64,000 bases of DNA from Streptomyces longhuiensis (GTDB taxonomy: Bacteria > Actinomycetota > Actinomycetes > Streptomycetales > Streptomycetaceae). The DNA lies in contig NZ_CP085173.1 in assembly GCF_020616555.1 (NCBI RefSeq), forward strand, positions 6,092,001 through 6,156,000, written 5' to 3'. Both the position numbers and the translations under genes were made by a program. Below, piece by piece: positions 36,869 to 45,295 of this stretch. The notes beneath the pieces were generated by a model, which was not told the origin of the DNA, did no database searches, and saw only the letters and a program-made list of their open reading frames with translations. The first letter of the stretch is position 1. Each line of letters begins with the position of its first letter.

Positions 36869-37711
36869 TCAGTTGAGCATCGCCCGGGCCGCCCGCGCCT
36901 GCGCGCGCACCGTCTCGGCGGCCGGGGCGTCCACGGCGCCCACCACATCCGCGTACGCGTCCAGCTCTGCCGCCCCCGCGAGGAAGTCCCCTCTGCGGAC
37001 GAGGAGTTGGGCCCGCTCGTAGCGCAGCCGGGCCGGGTGCGCGGGCAGCAGCAGCGACAGCTCGACCGCCCACAACGCCACGTCCGACCGCTCCGGCCGC
37101 GTGGCCGCCCACGCCCCGATGTTGTTCAGGATCCGCAGCACGACGTCCAGCGGATCGGCCGGCTGCAGCATCGCCGCGTTCAGCGGCGCCCCCGTCGCAC
37201 CGGCCACGAGCAGCTCCGCGTCCGCACCGGTCAGCACCCGGCCCCCGTCGAACGGGTCGGCGAGCACCTGATCCTGCGCCGGGCCGAACCCGACCACGAA
37301 GTGCCCCGGCAGCGCCACCCCGTACACCGGCGCCCCCGCCCGCCGGGCGACCTCCATCCACACCACCGACAACAGGATCGGCAGCCCCCGCCTGCGCCGC
37401 ACCACCTCGTGCAGCAGCGACGACTCCAGACGCTCGTAGTCGCCCGGCGTGCCACGGAAACCGCAGCGGGTGCCCAGCAGCTCGGCCAGCGCCGTCGCCC
37501 ACGCCAGTGGCCCGCCGGGCCGGAACGGCACCTGCCCGGCGAGCCGGTCGAGGTCCATCTGGACCGCGTCCATCCCGGCCTCGTCGAGCGAGCCGTCCGC
37601 CTCGGCGGCCACCAGCAGGCACAGCTGCGACAGATCGGGCCGCTCCGCCCGAGCCTCCTCGGCGAACCGCCGGCGCAGCTCCTCGGAGCGGGGTGAGATG
37701 TGGGGGGACAT
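36869..37711 (-). CDS. SirB1-family transglutaminase-like protein
   Basis: A 280-residue protein with a Transglut_core2 (SirB1) domain, including EVVRRRRGLPILLSVVWMEV and LPGHFVVGFG (with the domain's His), followed by a TPR-like helical C-terminus rich in Ala and Arg. Homologues are widespread, with no settled activity; the catalytic Cys of true transglutaminases is not evident. Its stop is four bases from the response-regulator stop (convergent). It is 11 bases downstream of the GNAT gene on the same strand, so the two probably form an operon. Confidence 0.85.
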   Translation of the reverse strand: MSPHISPRSEELRRRFAEEARAERPDLSQLCLLVAAEADGSLDEAGMDAVQMDLDRLAGQVPFRPGGPLAWATALAELLGTRCGFRGTPGDYERLESSLLHEVVRRRRGLPILLSVVWMEVARRAGAPVYGVALPGHFVVGFGPAQDQVLADPFDGGRVLTGADAELLVAGATGAPLNAAMLQPADPLDVVLRILNNIGAWAATRPERSDVALWAVELSLLLPAHPARLRYERAQLLVRRGDFLAGAAELDAYADVVGAVDAPAAETVRAQARAARAMLN

Positions 37712-37722
37712 ACCTGCCTCGC

Positions 37723-38748
37723 TCAGTGTCCGGCCTGATCCGGGTCCAGGTCCGGGTCCGGTGCGCGGTAGTGGTGGTACGCGTGGTGCGCGGCGAAACC
37801 CATTCGCCCGTACAGCGCCCGAGCCCCTTCATTGTCCGCCTCCACCTGGAGCCAGGCCGCCGACGCGCCCTCCTCCAGTGCGCGCCGCGAGAGCGCCGTC
37901 ATCACGGCGGACGCCAGGCCCTGGCGCCGCCGTGACGGAGCCACCTCGACCGCCGCGAAACCGGCCCACCGCCCGTCCACGACGCACCGCCCGATCGCGT
38001 CGGGCTCCCCGCCCTCGCCCGGCACGGTCGCGAACCACACGGAAGGCCCGGAGCCCAGCACCTTCAGGGCCACCTCGTCGGCGCCCTTGCGCTGATACCG
38101 GCCCAGCCACGCCTCGCCCGGCTCCCGCGTCAGCTCGATCCCGTCGCCGGGGTCCATGCCGTCCGCGACCGGCGCGAGCCCCGCGATCCACATCTCCGCG
38201 GTGACCTCACGCACCCACCCCCGCGCCTCCAGCTCCGCGCACAGCAGCTCCTGCGTGCCCTCGGCGCCGGTCGCGGTCTGGATGTACGCGGGCAGGCCGC
38301 GCAGCTCGTACCAGGCGCGGACACGTGCGAGCGCCTCGTCGAGGGGGAGTCCCGGATCGCCCAGTGGCAGCACCGAGTTGGCCCGCCGGGTGAACCCGGA
38401 GGCGGCCCGCAGCTCCCAGTCGCCGAGCCGCTCGCTCTCCACCGGCTGCCACGCGCGCGCGGCAGCCCGCGCCAGTTCCTCGTACGACGCGGCGGGCCCG
38501 CGGCGCCGGGCCGGCGCGGCCGGCACGACCTTCCCCGCGACCAGCGACGATTCCGCGATGCGGACCTGTTCGCCACCCCGTGTTGTGATGAGCAGCACAC
38601 CGTCGTTCCACGATGTGAGAACTCCGACCGTGTCGGTGAACTTCGCCCCCGGCGAGCCGCCCTCGGTCAGCCGTCGCACCGACACACGTTTTCCCACGTC
38701 AGAGGCCGTCAAGCGAACCTCGAGCCGTCCGCCCGCAGTGAATTCCAC
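37723..38748 (-). CDS. GNAT N-acetyltransferase with N-terminal beta domain
   Basis: A protein of about 341 residues. An N-terminal part of about 85 residues (beginning VEFTAGGRLEVRLTASDVGK) looks like a small all-beta module. The C-terminal GNAT fold has the acetyl-CoA pyrophosphate loop RRRQGLASAVMTALSRRALE and ADNEGARALYGRMGF. The substrate is unknown. I set the start at GTG 38748, with AGGAGGGG about 11 bases upstream, because it gives the beta-domain start; ATG 38778 would add ten residues that include the ribosome binding site. It is divergent from fdxA. Confidence 0.85.
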   Translation of the reverse strand: MEFTAGGRLEVRLTASDVGKRVSVRRLTEGGSPGAKFTDTVGVLTSWNDGVLLITTRGGEQVRIAESSLVAGKVVPAAPARRRGPAASYEELARAAARAWQPVESERLGDWELRAASGFTRRANSVLPLGDPGLPLDEALARVRAWYELRGLPAYIQTATGAEGTQELLCAELEARGWVREVTAEMWIAGLAPVADGMDPGDGIELTREPGEAWLGRYQRKGADEVALKVLGSGPSVWFATVPGEGGEPDAIGRCVVDGRWAGFAAVEVAPSRRRQGLASAVMTALSRRALEEGASAAWLQVEADNEGARALYGRMGFAAHHAYHHYRAPDPDLDPDQAGH

Positions 38749-38889
38749 AGCTCGGTCCACCCCTCCTGTTCGGATCATCCCCAGGAACGGAGATACTAGG
38801 TGCGGGCATCGACGACGCCGCGCTCCCGCGCGCCACGCGGACGGAGCCGCAGATCGGCCCGCCGCGCCCTATCGAGGAGGAACGACAGC

Positions 38890-39210
38890 GTGACCTACGT
38901 CATCGCGCAGCCTTGTGTCGACGTGAAGGACAAGGCGTGCATCGAGGAGTGCCCGGTCGACTGCATCTACGAGGGCTCCCGGTCCTTGTACATCCACCCG
39001 GACGAATGCGTCGACTGTGGAGCCTGTGAGCCGGTCTGCCCGGTCGAGGCGATCTTCTACGAGGACGACACTCCCGAAGAGTGGAAGGACTACTACAAGG
39101 CGAACGTCGAGTTCTTCGACGAGCTCGGTTCGCCCGGCGGCGCCAGCAAGCTCGGCCTGATCGAGCGTGACCACGCCTTCATCGCCGCGCTTCCGCCGCA
39201 GAACCAGTAA
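38890..39210 (+). CDS. fdxA: 7Fe ferredoxin FdxA
   Basis: A 106-residue bacterial ferredoxin with one [3Fe-4S] and one [4Fe-4S] cluster. The ligand sets are in CIEECPVDC (plus Cys at residue 9) and CVDCGACEPVC; the extra C-terminal helix after residue 60 is typical of the FdxA/FdI type. It is a soluble low-potential electron carrier, in Streptomyces often a donor to P450s or oxidoreductases. GTG 38890 has GAGGAGG nine bases upstream. It is followed about 100 bases later by the aminotransferase gene, an association also known in mycobacteria. Confidence 0.95.
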   Translation: MTYVIAQPCVDVKDKACIEECPVDCIYEGSRSLYIHPDECVDCGACEPVCPVEAIFYEDDTPEEWKDYYKANVEFFDELGSPGGASKLGLIERDHAFIAALPPQNQ

Positions 39211-39313
39211 TCGGGCCGCATATTGCGCCGCCCCGGTCCCGTACGGCACGCCCGCTGTACGGGACCGAGGCGTTTGCCCAAGTGCGCATGCACGTACGAA
39301 AGAAGTGAGCCAG

Positions 39314-40417
39314 GTGTCCGCAGTCTCCGACCGCCTTCCCACGTTCCCCTGGGACAAGCTCGAGCCGTACAAGAAGACGGCCGCCGCCCATGAGGGCGGG
39401 ATCGTCGACCTCTCCGTCGGCACACCCGTCGACCCGGTGCCCGAGCTGATCCAGAAAGCGCTGATCGCGGCCGCGGACTCGCCGGGCTATCCCACGGTGT
39501 GGGGCACGCCCGAGCTGCGGGACGCACTCGTGGGCTGGAGCGAGCGGCGCCTCGGCGCGCGCGGGTTCACCCACCACAACGTCCTGCCGATCGTCGGCTC
39601 CAAGGAGCTCGTGGCCTGGCTCCCGACGCAGCTGGGCCTCGGCCCCGGAGACAAGGTCGCCTACCCGCGGCTGGCCTACCCGACGTACGAGGTCGGCGCC
39701 CGCCTCGCCCGCGCGGACCACGTCGCGTACGACGACCCGACGGAGCTCGACCCGACGGGGATCAAGCTCCTGTGGCTCAACTCGCCCTCGAACCCGACCG
39801 GCCGCGTCCTGTCCAAGGACGAGCTGACCCGGATCGTCGCCTGGGCACGCGAGCACGGCATCCTCGTCTTCTCCGACGAGTGCTACATCGAGCTCGGCTG
39901 GGAGGCGGACCCGGTCTCGGTCCTGCACCCGGACGTCTGCGGCGGCTCGTACGAGGGGATCGTGTCGGTCCACTCGCTCTCGAAGCGGTCGAACCTCGCC
40001 GGCTACCGGGCCGCCTTCCTGGCCGGTGACGCCGCCGTCCTCGGCGACCTGCTCCAGATCCGCAAGCACGGCGGCATGATGACCTCCGCCCCGACGCAGG
40101 CGGCCGTCGTCGCGGCGCTCGGCGACGACGAGCACGTACAGGAGCAGCGCGGGCGCTACGCGGCCCGCCGTGCGGCCCTGCGCGACGCCCTGGTCGAGCA
40201 CGGCTTCCGCATCGAGCACAGCGAGGCGAGCCTCTACCTGTGGGCCACGCGCGACGAGTCCTGCTGGGACACCGTGGCGCACCTGGCGGAGCTGGGGATC
40301 CTGGTCGCGCCCGGCGACTTCTACGGTCCCGCGGGTGACCGGTTCGTCCGCGTGGCGCTGACGGCGAGCGACGAGCGCGTGGCCGCGGCGGTCGAGCGAC
40401 TGAGCCAGGGTGTCTGA
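39314..40417 (+). CDS. dapC: Succinyldiaminopimelate aminotransferase DapC
   Basis: A 367-residue class I/II aminotransferase. The PLP Lys is in SVHSLSKRSNLAGYR, the GTP/YPTY region is in YPTYEVGARLARADHV, and the SDECY and NSPSNPTG motifs are intact. It belongs to the actinobacterial DapC group (succinyl-DAP transaminase in lysine and peptidoglycan synthesis; some members also transaminate prephenate). dapE lies only 2 kb away. I chose GTG 39314 over GTG 39305. The last codons encode LSQGV; the 14-base repeat that encodes them continues for nine more copies after the stop. Confidence 0.92.
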   Translation: MSAVSDRLPTFPWDKLEPYKKTAAAHEGGIVDLSVGTPVDPVPELIQKALIAAADSPGYPTVWGTPELRDALVGWSERRLGARGFTHHNVLPIVGSKELVAWLPTQLGLGPGDKVAYPRLAYPTYEVGARLARADHVAYDDPTELDPTGIKLLWLNSPSNPTGRVLSKDELTRIVAWAREHGILVFSDECYIELGWEADPVSVLHPDVCGGSYEGIVSVHSLSKRSNLAGYRAAFLAGDAAVLGDLLQIRKHGGMMTSAPTQAAVVAALGDDEHVQEQRGRYAARRAALRDALVEHGFRIEHSEASLYLWATRDESCWDTVAHLAELGILVAPGDFYGPAGDRFVRVALTASDERVAAAVERLSQGV

Positions 40418-40540
40418 GTCAGAGGGCCTGAGCCAGGGCGTCTGAGCCAGGAGGCCTGAGCCAGGAGGCCTGAGCCAGGGCCTCCGAGCTGGGGCGCCTG
40501 AGCCAGGGCGTCTGAGCTGGGGCGCCTGAGTGACAGCTTC
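40401..40540 (+). repeat. 14-base tandem repeat array starting in the dapC 3' end
   Basis: Ten consecutive units of 14 bases with consensus TGAGCCAGGGCGTC. Unit 1 (40401-40414) encodes the final residues of the aminotransferase; unit 2 begins exactly at its TGA stop. Units 3-9 are close to consensus, differing mainly at positions 6, 10 and 12-14; the tenth is degenerate. Because 14 is not a multiple of three, every unit also supplies a TGA in shifting frames. The array ends just before the strong terminator. Confidence 0.9.
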
Positions 40541-40551
40541 ACGGCACAGCG

Positions 40552-40591
40552 AAGGGGCGGGGAGCCTGTCGTCACAGGCTCCCCGCCCCTT
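40552..40591. terminator. Bidirectional terminator between dapC and secreted-protein gene
   Basis: An 18-base-pair perfect stem (AAGGGGCGGGGAGCCTGT / ACAGGCTCCCCGCCCCTT) with a four-base loop, between two convergent genes. Confidence 0.9.
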
Positions 40592-40615
40592 TCACTCTCG
40601 CTGTGTGCCGGATGC

Positions 40616-41074
40616 TCAGCCGAGCGGCAGGCCCTGCGTCGGCAGCTCGCCCGTGGCGGGGAGCGCGCCGGTGGGCAGGCCGTTGCCGAGCTTGTCGGTC
40701 GGGAGGCCGCCATGGGTGGCCGCGCCCGTGGTCTTGCCGACCACGTCACCGGCGCCGCCCGCGACGTCACCGGCCGCCTTCTGGGCGGCGGGGGTGGCCG
40801 TCTTGGCGCTCCGGCCCAGGGCCTTGCCTGCGGCCGGCACGGCCTTCTTCACGGCCTTGCTGCCCGTGTCACCGGCGAGGCCGCTGACGTTCTTGGCGGC
40901 GCCGTCGACGGTGTTGCCGACGTTCGCGCCGTCGAGCGCGGTGAGGCCGCCCACGTTCGGGGTGGCCGGGAGGTCTACGGCGCTCGCGGATCCGGCCGCT
41001 CCGACCACGGGAGCCGCTCCCGCTGCGATCAGCAGCGCGGCACGGGCGATCCGGCGGGTCAGGGGGAGGGACAT
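40616..41074 (-). CDS. Secreted Ala/Gly-rich protein of unknown function
   Basis: A 152-residue protein with a clear Sec signal (LTRRIARAALLIAAGAAP, cleavage near ASA-VD at about residue 33). The mature part is low complexity in Ala, Gly, Lys, Thr and Pro, with TPNVGGLTALDGANVG and a C-terminal run of LPT/LPG repeats (NGLPTGALPATGELPTQG). The LPATG sequence resembles a sortase signal, but no hydrophobic tail follows it, so attachment by sortase is unlikely. Similar proteins are widespread in Streptomyces. AAGGAG precedes the ATG. Confidence 0.8.
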   Translation of the reverse strand: MSLPLTRRIARAALLIAAGAAPVVGAAGSASAVDLPATPNVGGLTALDGANVGNTVDGAAKNVSGLAGDTGSKAVKKAVPAAGKALGRSAKTATPAAQKAAGDVAGGAGDVVGKTTGAATHGGLPTDKLGNGLPTGALPATGELPTQGLPLG

Positions 41075-41374
41075 TGATGCTCCTTAGACGGGAGAGAACG
41101 GTGGTGTCAGGCGCCGGGTGCCCGGCGCTCGGACGCAGTGACTACCGCTCGAAGGTCGCGAAGGTTTCGCTCCCGCAACGTAAAGAGTTGGCAATGTGTC
41201 GCATTATCATCTGCGGCGAAAAACGGGCAAACACCACGCGCCCCGCGAGGTCGTAAAACGTCTACGCCCCTTTGCCCGCAAGGGATTTCCGCATATGCCC
41301 ACGGGTCCTGCGAAGAACCGTGCGGGGCGTCGCCGCCGGATGACGTACATCGCCCGATCGAGCTATCAACCGCA
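41075..41374. other. Intergenic region between secreted-protein gene and lysozyme-like gene
   Basis: Exactly 300 bases separate the two minus-strand genes, and no real ORF is visible. For the leftward gene a candidate promoter is TTGCCC (41225-41230) with GATAAT (41203-41208), 16 bases apart. The intended leader contains a palindrome GCGCCGGG-TG-CCCGGCGC (41111-41128) and a ribosome binding site. It also has an unusually A-rich patch (CGAAAAACGGG, 41217-41227). Confidence 0.45.
41203..41230 (-). promoter_or_regulatory. Candidate promoter of secreted-protein gene
   Basis: On the minus strand TTGCCC and GATAAT lie 16 bases apart, a good match to housekeeping Streptomyces promoters. It would give a leader of about 120 nucleotides before the ATG at 41074. 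This rests on motif similarity only. Confidence 0.35.
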
Positions 41375-42301
41375 CTACTGCGCGGTGATGATCCGGACCT
41401 CTCCGAGACTCTTCTCGGCCCCCGCCGCGGCCTGCGCCGCCGCTGCGCTCCACTTGCCTCCGGCGTCGCCCGCGGTCCAGTCGCGGCCCGCGTAGGACAC
41501 CCGCTCGATGCGCAGGGCCGAGGAGTTGGCCACCGCCCAGTGCGCCAGCTCCCAGCCGCGCTGCCGCTCCCCGCCCTCGGCCGAGTCCACCGTGGCGGGC
41601 ACCGGGACGGTCACGTCGTGCCCGCCCGCGCCGGCCGTCGGCGACACCTCGCGCCCGAAGTCACGCACCAGCGCCGCCCGCACCTTCGCCGGATCGCCCG
41701 GCTTCCTGACCTCCGTGCCGCTCGGCCGGCCCTCGCAGGTCAGCGAGGCACCCGCCCGGCCGGTCAGCGCCGCGGAGAGCAGCGTGGCGTCCGGCTCGTG
41801 CTTCGCGTACGCCTGCGGATAGCCGCTGCGCTGCACCCGCTGCGCGGCGACCGTCAGGGGCAGCCGCGAATAGCCCGGGATCTTGTCCAGATGCTCGTAG
41901 AACCGCCCCGCCGCGTACACCGGGTCCATGATCTGCGCCTGGGTGCCCCAGCCCTCCGACGGGCGCTGCTGGAACAGGCCCAGCGAGTCGCGGTCGCCGT
42001 GGTGGATGTTCCGCAGGCCCGACTCCTGGAGCGCGGTCGCGAGCGCGATGGTGACGGCGCGCTCGGGCATGCCGCGTGAGGTGCCGACGGCCGAGATCGT
42101 CGCCGCGTTCACCGCCTGCTCGGAGGTGAACGCGTAGGACGCGCCGTCGCCGTTCCCGGACACGACCGTGCAGCGCGGGGCCGGTCTGCCGCCCGAGATG
42201 TACTGGACCACCAGATACGCGGCGACAGCGAGCAGCACCACGACGGCCGCCCCGATACGGAGGAGACGGCCGCGCCGGACGAGGGTGGGGGGCTCAGGCA
42301 C
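41375..42301 (-). CDS. Membrane-anchored lysozyme/transglycosylase-like protein
   Basis: A 308-residue protein with one N-terminal helix (LLRIGAAVVVLLAVAAYLVV), then an external domain. The segment ALATALQESGLRNIHHGDRD with DSLGLFQQRPSEGWGTQAQI resembles lytic transglycosylase/lysozyme folds, including a candidate catalytic Glu in QESGL. Cys44 (PRCTVV) and Cys near SLTCEG may form a disulfide. It has been annotated differently elsewhere (for example as a transporter), which the sequence does not support. It is divergent from dapE. Whether it is an active hydrolase is not established. Confidence 0.7.
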   Translation of the reverse strand: MPEPPTLVRRGRLLRIGAAVVVLLAVAAYLVVQYISGGRPAPRCTVVSGNGDGASYAFTSEQAVNAATISAVGTSRGMPERAVTIALATALQESGLRNIHHGDRDSLGLFQQRPSEGWGTQAQIMDPVYAAGRFYEHLDKIPGYSRLPLTVAAQRVQRSGYPQAYAKHEPDATLLSAALTGRAGASLTCEGRPSGTEVRKPGDPAKVRAALVRDFGREVSPTAGAGGHDVTVPVPATVDSAEGGERQRGWELAHWAVANSSALRIERVSYAGRDWTAGDAGGKWSAAAAQAAAGAEKSLGEVRIITAQ

Positions 42302-42363
42302 GCGACAAAGGTACTGGAGGCCACCGACAGGGCCCGCGGCCGCCGGGCATTAGGGTCGACATC

Positions 42364-43443
42364 ATGGACCTCACCGCCCTTGACCTCACGCGGGACGCCG
42401 CGCTGCTCACCGCCCAGCTGGTCGACTTCGCGTCGCCGAGCGGGCAGGAGAAGCCCCTCGCCGACGCCATCGAGACGGCCCTGCGCGCCCTGCCGCACCT
42501 CACGGTCGACCGGTACGGCAACAACATCGTCGCGCGGACGAACCTGGGGCGCGCCGAGCGGGTCATTCTCGCCGGGCACATCGACACGGTCCCGATCGCG
42601 GACAACGTCCCCTCCCGCCTCGACGAGGACGGCATCCTGTGGGGCTGCGGCACCAGCGACATGAAGTCGGGCGTCGCGGTGCAGCTGCGCATCGCGCAGA
42701 CCGTCACCGAGCCCAACCGCGACCTCACGTTCGTCTTCTACGACAACGAAGAGGTCGCCGCACACCTCAACGGTCTGGGACATGTGGCCGAGGCCCACCC
42801 CGACTGGCTGGAGGGCGACTTCGCGATCCTCCTGGAGGGCACCGACGGCGAGGTCGAGGGCGGCTGCCAGGGCACCCTGCGCGTCATCCTGACGACCAAG
42901 GGCGAGCGGGCGCACTCCGCGCGCGCGTGGATGGGCTCCAACGCCGTCCACAAGGCCGCCCCCCTCCTCGAACGCCTCGCCGCGTACGAGCCCCGCAAGC
43001 CCGTCGTCGACGGACTCCAGTTCCACGAGGGCCTCAACGCCGTGCGCATCGAGGGCGGCGTCGCCACCAACGTCATCCCCGACGCCTGCTCCGTCACCGT
43101 CAACTTCCGCTACGCGCCCGACCGCAGCCCCGAGGAGGCCGAGGCCTTCGTCCGGGACTTCTTCGCCGGCTGCGAAATCGACGACTACGTGGTCGACGAC
43201 CACACCGGCGGCGCGCGCCCCGGCCTCGACCACCCGGCCGCCGCCGCCTTCATGGCGGCCGTCGGCGGCAAGGCCCGCCCCAAGTTCGGCTGGACGGACG
43301 TCTCCCGCTTCAGCGCGCTCGGCGTCCCCGCCGTGAACTACGGACCCGGCGACCCGATCTTCGCCCACAAGCGGGACGAGCACGTGGACACGCGCAAGAT
43401 CCTCGCCGCCGAGGAGCGTCTGCGCTCCTGGCTCACGGCCTGA
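42364..43443 (+). CDS. dapE: Succinyl-diaminopimelate desuccinylase DapE
   Basis: A 359-residue M20 zinc peptidase-family enzyme that makes LL-diaminopimelate for lysine and peptidoglycan. Metal and catalytic motifs are AGHIDTVP, GTSDMKSG (metal Asp) and YDNEEVA (catalytic Glu followed by a metal-binding Glu). The dimerisation region follows (RVILTTKGERAHSARAW). The length and sequence fit the actinobacterial DapE group rather than ArgE. The ATG has only a weak AGGG nearby. It is divergent from the lysozyme-like gene and 73 bases upstream of the LOG gene. DapC and DapE in one window suggest a dispersed lysine/DAP cluster. Confidence 0.93.
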   Translation: MDLTALDLTRDAALLTAQLVDFASPSGQEKPLADAIETALRALPHLTVDRYGNNIVARTNLGRAERVILAGHIDTVPIADNVPSRLDEDGILWGCGTSDMKSGVAVQLRIAQTVTEPNRDLTFVFYDNEEVAAHLNGLGHVAEAHPDWLEGDFAILLEGTDGEVEGGCQGTLRVILTTKGERAHSARAWMGSNAVHKAAPLLERLAAYEPRKPVVDGLQFHEGLNAVRIEGGVATNVIPDACSVTVNFRYAPDRSPEEAEAFVRDFFAGCEIDDYVVDDHTGGARPGLDHPAAAAFMAAVGGKARPKFGWTDVSRFSALGVPAVNYGPGDPIFAHKRDEHVDTRKILAAEERLRSWLTA

Positions 43444-43516
43444 CACTCCGAGGTCCCCCGCACGTAACCCGCGTAGACCTACCCTTGCTGAACGTACGCA
43501 GTGGAGGGAGCAGCGA

Positions 43517-44266
43517 ATGAGCAACCCCGAGGGCAGGAAGCGCCCCAAGGAGCAGCGGCTCGGCCCGGTGATCCGTCGCCGCGACCAGGTCCAGGAGGGC
43601 ACCACCGACCAGCGCCTCCTCGACTCCGAAGGTCCCTCCGAGTGGGTGCACACCGACCCCTGGCGGGTCCTGCGCATCCAGTCGGAATTCATCGAGGGTT
43701 TCGGCACGCTCGCCGAACTCCCGCCCGCCATCAGCGTGTTCGGTTCGGCCCGTACGCAGACGGACTCGCCGGAGTACGCGGCCGGAGTCGCCATCGGCAA
43801 GGCGCTCGTCGAGGCCGGGTTCGCGGTCATCACGGGCGGCGGGCCCGGCGCGATGCAGGCCGCGAACCAGGGCGCCGTCGAGGCCAAGGGCATCTCCGTT
43901 GGCCTCGGCATCGAGCTGCCCTTCGAACAGGGCCTCAACCAGTACGTCGACCTCGGTCTGAACTTCCGCTACTTCTTCGTCCGCAAGACGATGTTCGTGA
44001 AGTACGCGCAGGGCTTCGTCGTCCTGCCGGGAGGCCTCGGCACCCTGGACGAACTGTTCGAGGCGCTCACCCTCGTCCAGACCACGAAGGTCACGCGCTT
44101 CCCGATCGTCCTCTTCGGTACGCAGTACTGGAGCGGCCTGATCGACTGGCTGAAGAACACCGTCATCGCCCAGGGCAAGGCCTCCGAGGCCGACCTGCTC
44201 CTCTTCCACGTCACGGACGACGTGGAAGAGGCGATCTCCCTCGTGACCAAGGAAGTCGGCAAGTAA
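43517..44266 (+). CDS. LOG-family protein (TIGR00730), cytokinin riboside phosphoribohydrolase-like
   Basis: A 249-residue Rossmann-fold protein. It has the nucleotide-monophosphate motif VVLPGGLGTLDELFEAL and the TGGGPGAMQAANQGA loop of the family that releases base from nucleoside 5'-monophosphates. The N-terminal 75 residues (RRRDQVQEGTTDQRLL) are an actinobacterial extension. A role in cytokinin-like chemistry is known for plant and some bacterial members; in Streptomyces it is not shown here. GGAGGGAG precedes the ATG. It lies in the order dapE-LOG-folP2, as in mycobacteria. Convergent with the folP2-type gene. Confidence 0.9.
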   Translation: MSNPEGRKRPKEQRLGPVIRRRDQVQEGTTDQRLLDSEGPSEWVHTDPWRVLRIQSEFIEGFGTLAELPPAISVFGSARTQTDSPEYAAGVAIGKALVEAGFAVITGGGPGAMQAANQGAVEAKGISVGLGIELPFEQGLNQYVDLGLNFRYFFVRKTMFVKYAQGFVVLPGGLGTLDELFEALTLVQTTKVTRFPIVLFGTQYWSGLIDWLKNTVIAQGKASEADLLLFHVTDDVEEAISLVTKEVGK

Positions 44267-44284
44267 GGCCCTGAGGACAGGCGC

Positions 44285-45145
44285 CTACGCGAGCCCCCGG
44301 CGGGCGACCGCCGGGGGCCGGTGCCCGGCGATGGTGGCCACCATGTCGAGCACCTGCCTGGTCTCGGCCACCTCGTGGACCCGGTACACCTGCGCGCCCA
44401 GCCACGCCGACACCGCCGTCGTCGCGAGGGTCCCGATCACGCGCTCCTTGACCGGCCTGTCGAGCGTCTCGCCGACGAAGTCCTTGTTCGACAGGGACAC
44501 CAGGACGGGCCAGCCCGTCTCGACCATCTCGCCCAGCCTGCGTGTCGCCTCCAGGCTGTGCCGGGTGTTCTTGCCGAAGTCGTGCCCCGGGTCGATGAGC
44601 ACCGACTCACGCGGCACCCCCAGCGCCACCGCCCGCTCGGCGAGACCCACCGTCACGTCGAGGATGTCCGCCATCACGTCGTCGTACGCGACCCGGTGCG
44701 GGCGCGTACGCGGCTCGGCGCCGCCCGCGTGCGTGCAGACCAGGCCCTTCCCGTAACGCGCGGCGACCTCCGCCAGCTTGGGGTCGACGCCGCCCCACGC
44801 GTCGTTCAGGACGTCGGCGCCGGCCTCGCAGACCGCCTCGCCCACGTCGTGCCGCCAGGTGTCGACGCTGATGACGACGTCCGGGAAGCGGCGGCGCACC
44901 TCGGCCACGAAGCCGACCGTGCGGCGCGCTTCCTCCTGCGCGCTCACCTCGTCGCCGGGGCCCGCCTTGACCCCGCCGATGTCGATGATCGCGGCGCCCT
45001 CCGCCACGGCCTGTTCGACCCGGGTGAGCGCGGGCTCGTCGTGGAACGTCGAGCCCTGGTCGTAGAACGAGTCAGGGGTCCGGTTCACGATCGCCATGAT
45101 CACCGGCTCGTGTGCGCCGAACTCGCGCGGGCCAAGCCTGAGCAT
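44285..45145 (-). CDS. folP: Dihydropteroate synthase homologue, FolP2 type
   Basis: A 286-residue TIM-barrel of the DHPS family. It has MAIVNRTPDSFYD (loop 1), SVDTWRHDV, NDAWGGVD, HDFGKNTRHS and RVHEVAETRQ. The usual ESTRPG sulfonamide-site loop is replaced by DIGGVKAGPG. This change, and a position between LOG and DivIVA/tag, matches FolP2 of mycobacteria, which did not behave as a normal DHPS. It may therefore have a different pterin-related or unknown function; the main folP is probably elsewhere. AAGGAGAG sits nine bases before the ATG. Confidence 0.88.
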   Translation of the reverse strand: MLRLGPREFGAHEPVIMAIVNRTPDSFYDQGSTFHDEPALTRVEQAVAEGAAIIDIGGVKAGPGDEVSAQEEARRTVGFVAEVRRRFPDVVISVDTWRHDVGEAVCEAGADVLNDAWGGVDPKLAEVAARYGKGLVCTHAGGAEPRTRPHRVAYDDVMADILDVTVGLAERAVALGVPRESVLIDPGHDFGKNTRHSLEATRRLGEMVETGWPVLVSLSNKDFVGETLDRPVKERVIGTLATTAVSAWLGAQVYRVHEVAETRQVLDMVATIAGHRPPAVARRGLA

Positions 45146-45295
45146 CCCCTGTGACTCTCCTTGTGGCTGCTGTGAAACCTGTCGACCGGTCGTCTGCGAC
45201 CTTAACTGTCACACCCACATGGCACGATCGGACCCTGACAGTTTCCGGACCGGGATCGGGACCGGATCCGGGCTTCGAGCCAGGGGACAGCGAAG

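Noticed and set aside
40401..40540. Possible CRISPR array
   Set aside because: The 14-base units are contiguous without spacers, and no cas genes are present.
40616..41074. LPATG in the secreted protein as a sortase signal
   Set aside because: There is no hydrophobic segment and basic tail after it, both required for sortase attachment.
41138..42079. Plus-strand open frame opposite the lysozyme-like gene
   Set aside because: Antisense shadow rich in Arg/Ala/Pro with no domain.
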